Shown here one piece after another: positions 59,187 to 64,000 of a stretch of 64,000 bases of DNA. Each line of letters begins with the position of its first letter. The first letter of the stretch is position 1. The notes beneath the pieces were generated by a model. The model did not search any database, had not been told where the DNA came from, and saw only the letters and a list, made by a program, of their open reading frames with translations. The translations under genes and the position numbers were made by a program. Source of the stretch: Falsiroseomonas sp041690465 (GTDB lineage: Bacteria > Pseudomonadota > Alphaproteobacteria > Acetobacterales > Acetobacteraceae); contig NZ_JAWLHG010000008.1 of the NCBI RefSeq assembly GCF_041690465.1, positions 1 to 64,000 on the forward strand. Direction: 5' to 3'.

Positions 59187-60208
59187 GCGCTGCGATGGCC
59201 CGAAGCGACGTCCTTCAGCTTCGGCGCCTCCACCCTGCAGCGATCGAAGGCGAGCGGGCAACGCGGGTGGAAATGGCACCCCGATGGCGGGTTGATCGGC
59301 GAGGGGATCTCGCCCTTCACCACCGTGAAGGCGCGCTTGCGATTCTCGATCCGCGGCACGCTGTCCAGCAGCGACCGCGTGTAGGGGTGGTTCGCGCCGC
59401 GGAAGATGTTCTCGGTCGGCGCTTCCTCGACCACGCGGCCGAGATACATGATCACGACGCGGTCCGAGAGGTGCTCCACCACGCCGAGGTCGTGGCTGAT
59501 GAACAGGTAGGTGAGGTCGAGTTCCCGCCGCAGGCGCATGAACAGGTTGAGGATCTGCGCCTGGATCGACACGTCGAGCGCCGCCACCGCCTCGTCGCAG
59601 ACGATGAATTCGGGCTGCACCGCCAGCGCGCGGGCGATGCCGATGCGCTGGCGCTGGCCGCCGGAGAACTGGTGCGGGTAGCGGCGCTTGAAGTTCGGGT
59701 CGAGGCCGGCGCGGCGCATCTGCTCGTCCACATAGTCGTCGAAGCCGCCGCGCTTGATGAGGCCGTGCACCTGCGGCGCCTCGCCGACGATGTCGGCCAC
59801 CTTCATGCGCGGGTTGAGCGAGGCGTAGGGGTCCTGGAAGATCATCTGCCGTCGCAGCTTGGCGATGCGTGCGGCATCGCCGGTGAGGCTGTCCACGTTC
59901 TGGCCATTCCAGAACACCTCGCCTTCCGATTGTGGCAGGATGCCCGCGACGATGCGCCCGAGCGTGGACTTGCCGCAGCCGCTCTCGCCGACCAGGCCGA
60001 CCACCTCGCCCTTGCGGACGCGAAGGTCCACGCGGTCCACGGCGTGGACGATCTCCTCCTTCACATCGGCGCCGAGGCGACGGGCCAGCTTGGCGGCAAT
60101 GTCGAGCTTCTTGGAGAAGCGGCGCGAAACCCCGCGCAGCTCCACCATCGGCGTCTCGGTTTCGGTGAAGACGCGCGGCTCATGCGCCTGATCGAGGGCT
60201 GCGCTCAT
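59162..60208 (-). CDS. Dipeptide/oligopeptide ABC transporter ATPase (DppF/OppF type)
   Basis: The 348-residue ATPase has Walker A GESGCGKS, signature FSGGQRQR, Walker B EFIVCDEAVAALD and H-loop FISHDLGVVEH, then the C-terminal oligopeptide-specific region with the Cys motif CHFHPRCPLAFDRC that binds an iron-sulfur-like site in this family. It energises peptide import with its partner encoded directly upstream; its ATG overlaps that gene's stop. The second ATPase and two permeases complete the operon. Confidence 0.92.
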   Translation of the reverse strand: MSAALDQAHEPRVFTETETPMVELRGVSRRFSKKLDIAAKLARRLGADVKEEIVHAVDRVDLRVRKGEVVGLVGESGCGKSTLGRIVAGILPQSEGEVFWNGQNVDSLTGDAARIAKLRRQMIFQDPYASLNPRMKVADIVGEAPQVHGLIKRGGFDDYVDEQMRRAGLDPNFKRRYPHQFSGGQRQRIGIARALAVQPEFIVCDEAVAALDVSIQAQILNLFMRLRRELDLTYLFISHDLGVVEHLSDRVVIMYLGRVVEEAPTENIFRGANHPYTRSLLDSVPRIENRKRAFTVVKGEIPSPINPPSGCHFHPRCPLAFDRCRVEAPKLKDVASGHRSACHLNDRA

Positions 60209-61221
60209 GCCGCTTCCTCCCGGCTTTCGAGGTGCGGATGGTGGCACCGCGCCAGGCGCCCGGGCAGCCAGGGATGGAGTTCGGGCATCACGACGCAGTC
60301 ATCCTGCGCGCGGGGGCAGCGGGCGCGGAAGGCGCAGCCAGGCTGCAGCGAGAGCAGCGAGGGCGTCATGCCGGGGATCTGGCGCAGCGGCTCGCCGCGT
60401 CGGTTGCGCGAGGGCACGCTGCCGATCAGGCCATGCGTGTAGGGATGCAGCGGCTTGTCCAGCACCTCGCCGACATCGCCCTGTTCGACGATCTTGCCGG
60501 CGTACATCACCGCAATCTCGTCCGCGAGACCGGCGACGACGGAGAGATCGTGAGTGATCCAGATCAGCGAGGTGCCGGTGTTCAACGCCAGCTTCTGCAC
60601 CTCGGCCAGGATCTGGCCCTGGATGGTGACGTCGAGAGCGGTGGTCGGCTCGTCGGCCACGATCAGGTCCGGCCGGTGCAGCAGCGCGATGGCGATCGCG
60701 ACGCGCTGGCGCATGCCTCCCGAGAACTGGTGCGGATAGGATTTCAGCCGCTCATCCGGGGATGGGATGCCGACCATGCCGAGCGCATCGCGCGCGCGGC
60801 GGCGGGCCTCCTCCTCCGGCACCTTCTCGTGGGCCAGCACCGTCTCGATCATCTGCGTGTCCACGCGCAGGACCGGATTGAGCGTCATCATCGGGTCCTG
60901 GAAGATCATCGCGATGCGGTTGCCGCGCAGGCTGCGCATCTCCTCGTCGGAGAGCTTCGCGAGATCCTTGCCCTGGAACCAGATGCTGCCGGAGACGATG
61001 CGACCGGGCGGGTCCACCAGCCCCATGATCGAGAAGCCCGTGACCGACTTGCCGGAGCCGGACTCGCCGACCAGGCCGAGCACCTTGCCGCGCGACACGC
61101 TGAAGGAGACGTCGTCCACCGCCTTCACCACGCCGGCGCGGGTGAAGAAGTGGGTGCAGAGGTTGCGGACCTCGAGGGTGGGGGGCGCGGCTTGCGCCGC
61201 GACCTTCGGTATGTCGCTCAC
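60205..61221 (-). CDS. Dipeptide/oligopeptide ABC transporter ATPase (DppD/OppD type)
   Basis: The 338-residue ATPase has Walker A GESGSGKS, signature FSGGMRQR, Walker B DLIVADEPTTALD and H-loop WITHDLSVVAG. The C-terminal oligopeptide domain has CAFRARCPRAQDDC. The start is GTG, just downstream of the permease stop. It forms an asymmetric dimer with the OppF-type ATPase. Confidence 0.92.
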   Translation of the reverse strand: MSDIPKVAAQAAPPTLEVRNLCTHFFTRAGVVKAVDDVSFSVSRGKVLGLVGESGSGKSVTGFSIMGLVDPPGRIVSGSIWFQGKDLAKLSDEEMRSLRGNRIAMIFQDPMMTLNPVLRVDTQMIETVLAHEKVPEEEARRRARDALGMVGIPSPDERLKSYPHQFSGGMRQRVAIAIALLHRPDLIVADEPTTALDVTIQGQILAEVQKLALNTGTSLIWITHDLSVVAGLADEIAVMYAGKIVEQGDVGEVLDKPLHPYTHGLIGSVPSRNRRGEPLRQIPGMTPSLLSLQPGCAFRARCPRAQDDCVVMPELHPWLPGRLARCHHPHLESREEAA

Positions 61222-61226
61222 GCGCT

Positions 61227-62147
61227 CTACTTCTTGAGTCTGGGGTTCAACACGTCGCGCAGGTGGTCGCCGACCAGGTTGATCGAGACGATCGTGATCA
61301 ACAGCGCGATGCCGGGATAGAAGCTGATCCAGTATTTTCCACTGAGCATGTACTCGTAGCCGTTGGCGATCAGCAGGCCGAGCGAGGGCTCGGTGATCGG
61401 CACGCCGAGCCCGAGGAAGGACAGCGTCGCCTCCAGCGCGATCGCGCGCGCCACCTGCATGGTGCCGATGACGATCAGCGGCGGCAGGCAGTTCGGCAGC
61501 AGGTGGCGGAACAGGATGCGGCGTGTCGGAAGCGCCAGGCACTGCGCCGCCTCGATGTATTCGCGCCGGCGCTCCACCAGCGCGGTGCCGCGCACGGTGC
61601 GCGCGTAGTAGGCCCATTCGACCACGACGATGGCGATGACCACGTTCATCACCGACTTGCCGAGGAAGGCCAGGATCATCAGAGCGACCAGGATCGCCGG
61701 GAAGGAGAGCTGCAGGTCCACCACGCGCATGATCGCGCTGTCCGTCCGCCCGCCCACGTACGCCGCCAGCAGCCCAAGCGAGGCGCCGAAGATGCAGGCC
61801 AGCAGCGCCGAGCCGGCGCCCACCGTCAACGAGATGCGCAGGCCGTACATGATGCCCGAGAGCATGTCGCGGCCTTGGTCGTCGGTGCCGAGCCAGAATG
61901 TCGTCGCCCCATCGCCGGAGACGCTGCCGGGCTCGAGCCGCCCGTCCATGATGTCCAGCACCGCCAGGTCGTAGGGGTTCTGCGGCGCGATGAAGGGCGC
62001 GAGGATCGCCACCACCGCGATGATGCTGAACACGATGAGCCCGAGCATCGCGAGCCTGCTCTCGGCGAATTCCGAGACGAAACGCTGGAACGGCGTCTCG
62101 ACGCGTTCCCGCTCCGCCGCGTCCCCGCCCTGAAGCGCGATGCTCAT
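61227..62147 (-). CDS. Dipeptide ABC transporter permease (DppC/OppC type)
   Basis: The 306-residue inner-membrane protein has the OppC-like N-terminal segment (FAESRLAMLGLIVFSIIAVVAILAPFIAPQNPYD) and six helices. The coupling loop is EYIEAAQCLALPTRRILFRHLLPNCLPPLIV, with the GLGVPITEPSLGLLIANG segment near the end. It partners with the DppB-type permease encoded upstream. GLGTDDQGRD-type loop residues (WLGTDDQGRDMLSG) are typical of DppC. Confidence 0.93.
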   Translation of the reverse strand: MSIALQGGDAAERERVETPFQRFVSEFAESRLAMLGLIVFSIIAVVAILAPFIAPQNPYDLAVLDIMDGRLEPGSVSGDGATTFWLGTDDQGRDMLSGIMYGLRISLTVGAGSALLACIFGASLGLLAAYVGGRTDSAIMRVVDLQLSFPAILVALMILAFLGKSVMNVVIAIVVVEWAYYARTVRGTALVERRREYIEAAQCLALPTRRILFRHLLPNCLPPLIVIGTMQVARAIALEATLSFLGLGVPITEPSLGLLIANGYEYMLSGKYWISFYPGIALLITIVSINLVGDHLRDVLNPRLKK

Positions 62148-62148
62148 G

Positions 62149-63120
62149 TCACTTGCCTTCCAGCCGGACCCGCGGATCCAGGAACGAGTAGGTGAGGTCC
62201 ACGATCAGGTTGATGGTGATGAACATCAGCACGATGATCATCAGGTAGGCGACGATGATCGGACGGTCGAGCACGTTGATGCTGTCGATGATCAGCTTGC
62301 CCATGCCCGGCCAGGCGAAGATGCTCTCCGTCACCACCGAGAACGCGATGGTGGAGCCGAATTCGAGGCCCGTCACGGTCACCACCGGGATAAGGATGTT
62401 CTTGAACACGTGCACGAACGTCACGCGGAACGGGCTGAGGCCCTTGGCGCGCGCGAACTTGACGTAGTCCATCAGCATCGTCTCGCGCACGCCGGCGCGT
62501 GTCAGGCGTATCACCAGGCTGATCTTGAACAAGGCGAGGTTCAGCGCCGGCATGAGCAGGTGCGAAAGCCCGTCCATCGTCAGGAAGGACCAGCGCGTGC
62601 CTAGGATCTCCACCGTCTCGCCGCGGCCGGTCGAGGGCAGCCAGCCGAGTTGCACGGCGAACACCATGATCAGCATCAGCCCGACCCAGAAGGTCGGCAG
62701 CGAGAAGCCGAGGATGGACCCCGCCATGATCACCTTGGACCCCGCGCTGTTCGGCTTGAGCCCGGCATAGAGGCCGAGCGGCAGGCCGATCAGGATCGCG
62801 CCGAAGGTCGCCGCGATCGCGAGTTCGAGCGTCGCCGGCATGCGCTGCAGGATGATCTGCAGCGCCGGCTCGTTGAACACGAAGGAATTGCCGAGGTCGC
62901 CCTGCAGCGCCTTGCCGAGGAAGACGAGGTATTGCTGCCACAGAGGCAGGTCGAGGCCGAGCGCGCGCACCGCGCGCTCGCGCTCGATCTGGTCCGCGTC
63001 GGGGCTGATCAGGATCTCCACCGGGTCGCCGATGGCGAACACCCCGATGAAGACAATGATCGACATCGCGAAGACGACGCCGACCGCCTGGATCAGCCGC
63101 CGCAGCAGATAGACGCTCAT
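62149..63120 (-). CDS. Dipeptide ABC transporter permease (DppB/OppB type)
   Basis: The 323-residue inner-membrane protein starts MSVYLLRRLIQAVGVVFAMSIIVFIGVF, the DppB N-terminal helix, and has about six helices with VIRLTRAGVRETMLMDYVKFARAKGLSPFRVTFVHVFKNILIPVVTV coupling segment (exact conserved EYV-like motif replaced by DYVKFARAKGL, as usual). It is one base from the DppC-type gene. It makes the pore with DppC. Confidence 0.93.
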   Translation of the reverse strand: MSVYLLRRLIQAVGVVFAMSIIVFIGVFAIGDPVEILISPDADQIERERAVRALGLDLPLWQQYLVFLGKALQGDLGNSFVFNEPALQIILQRMPATLELAIAATFGAILIGLPLGLYAGLKPNSAGSKVIMAGSILGFSLPTFWVGLMLIMVFAVQLGWLPSTGRGETVEILGTRWSFLTMDGLSHLLMPALNLALFKISLVIRLTRAGVRETMLMDYVKFARAKGLSPFRVTFVHVFKNILIPVVTVTGLEFGSTIAFSVVTESIFAWPGMGKLIIDSINVLDRPIIVAYLMIIVLMFITINLIVDLTYSFLDPRVRLEGK

Positions 63121-63140
63121 CCTCCCGGCCTCGCCTCAGC

Positions 63141-64000
63141 TCAGCGGTTGGCCGCGGGGCGCACGTCCTGCGCCCGGGTCAGCTCGTCCACCCGCGGGGT
63201 GTGCTGCAGGCCGCGCCGCATCGCCCAGATGTTGGTCTGGATGTGCAGCGGGATCACCGCCACGTCCTCGGCGGCCATGCGCTGCAGCCGGATCAGCATC
63301 TGCTCGCGCTTCTCCTCGTCGAGCTCGACCAGCGACTCCGCGAGCAGCTTGTCGAACTCGGGGTTCGAGTAGCGGCCGCGGTTGGAAGCGCCCCAGCCAC
63401 GCTCGCGCGAGAAGGAACCGATGATGTTGCGCATCGGATGGCTGCCATCGGGGTTGGAGCCCCAGCCGATCAGGAAGGTGGAGTATTCCTGCCGGCTGGC
63501 GCGGCCGACGAAGGTCGCCCAGGTCTGCGCCTCCACTCCCGTACGCACGCCCACGCGCGTCCACATCTGGCCGACCGCCTGCGCGATGCGCGAGTCGTTG
63601 ATGTAGCGGTCGTTCGGGCTGTTCAGCTGGATGCGGAAGCCGTTGGGGTAGCCGGCCTCGGCCAGCAGCCGCCGCGCGCCGTCGGGATCATAGGCAGGCG
63701 CCTCGAGGCCCGGGACGTGGCTGAAGGTGCCGGGCGGCAGGAACTGCCCGGACGGCGTCGCCGCCCCCTCCATGATGCGGCTCGCGATCGCCGCGCGGTC
63801 GATTGCCATCGAGAGCGCGCGCCGCACCCGCACATCCCGCAGCGGGTTCTTGCCGAGCGGCCGGCCGTCATTGTCGGTGATGTGGGGGCTGTTCTCGTCC
63901 GGGGCGCGCAGGTGGTCGAGGCCGAGGAAGACCAGCCGCAGGCCCACCGTCTCCGAGGTCGTCAGCCGCTGGTCGTTGCGCAGCCGCTGGAGGTCGGTCG
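63141..64000 (-). CDS. ABC transporter receptor, family 5 (peptide type), partial
   Basis: The C-terminal 286 residues are present; the gene enters from beyond the right edge, so the start and signal peptide are missing. Visible features: DVRVRRALSMAIDRAAIASRIMEGAATP (family 5 motif), YNPDGARRLL-like YDPDGARRLLAEAGYPNGF and a C-terminal domain ending PLHIQTNIWAMRRGLQHTPRVDELT. It is the receptor of the dipeptide importer encoded downstream (DppBCDF-like), with the usual receptor-first order. Confidence 0.92.
   Translation of the reverse strand, partial: TDLQRLRNDQRLTTSETVGLRLVFLGLDHLRAPDENSPHITDNDGRPLGKNPLRDVRVRRALSMAIDRAAIASRIMEGAATPSGQFLPPGTFSHVPGLEAPAYDPDGARRLLAEAGYPNGFRIQLNSPNDRYINDSRIAQAVGQMWTRVGVRTGVEAQTWATFVGRASRQEYSTFLIGWGSNPDGSHPMRNIIGSFSRERGWGASNRGRYSNPEFDKLLAESLVELDEEKREQMLIRLQRMAAEDVAVIPLHIQTNIWAMRRGLQHTPRVDELTRAQDVRPAANR

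Overview
The window is chromosomal DNA of a very GC-rich alphaproteobacterium, most likely an Acetobacteraceae member of the Roseomonas type. The pointers are the uniformly high GC, the many GTG starts and ATGA start/stop overlaps, orphan Bug-type solute receptors beside TRAP and ABC importers, and alphaproteobacterial markers (DUF1013/TrcR-like protein, DUF1192 protein, YdcH-type small proteins). The species call is inference. No rRNA, tRNA, insertion sequence, phage gene or CRISPR array was seen. There is one assembly gap (100 N at 54709-54808).

Layout. 1-7 kb: a small proline-rich ORF, an MFS transporter, a DUF6064 membrane protein, a secreted repeat/PRC-barrel protein, a GST, an unusual M20-like protein and MscL. 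6.8-12.6 kb: a divergent locus with a BMP-domain protein plus orphan Bug receptor on the minus strand, and a ureide (uric acid breakdown) operon on the plus strand: maleate-isomerase-like protein, 5-hydroxyisourate hydrolase, PuuE-type allantoinase, allantoin/hydantoin-racemase-like protein and a second Bug receptor. 12.6-22.3 kb: an M20 deacylase, a MATE pump, and acyl-CoA genes (acyl-CoA dehydrogenase, SDR, two MaoC proteins, enoyl-CoA hydratase, CoA-transferase). 22.4-25.3 kb: a DctP-Q-M TRAP importer downstream of the CoA-transferase, so uptake and CoA activation of an organic acid may be linked. 25.3-30 kb: an ABC exporter and a DUF3141 (PHA-synthase-like) protein. 30.1-33.8 kb: an osmoprotectant ABC importer in the yehZYXW order. 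33.9-39.5 kb: an animal-type haem peroxidase, then a TAXI-TRAP importer whose permease overlaps an amino-acid-type ABC receptor. 40.2-44.6 kb: an orphan family-5 receptor, a gene-free AT-richer stretch, and a subtilase with Ca-binding insert and RTX-like tail. 44.7-53.7 kb: housekeeping and regulation: pdxY, rpmE, an hsp20 gene with a sigma-32-like promoter and a ROSE-like RNA thermometer, a KaiC-like ATPase with a response regulator divergent from an HWE histidine kinase, a TrcR-like protein, and purEK. 53.9-64 kb: two OmpA-family paralogues with identical C-terminal halves, a DUF1194 protein, a protein of nine SDNDPSDPPG repeats, a C39-like peptidase and a dipeptide ABC importer running off the window end.

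The overall picture is a metabolically versatile heterotroph invested in uptake of organic acids, peptides and betaines. The least ordinary loci are the ROSE-like thermometer, the KaiC/HWE signalling module, the ureide cluster with racemase homologues that lack canonical cysteines, the M20 homologue without catalytic residues, the two tandem-repeat secreted proteins, and the homogenised OmpA pair that broke the assembly.
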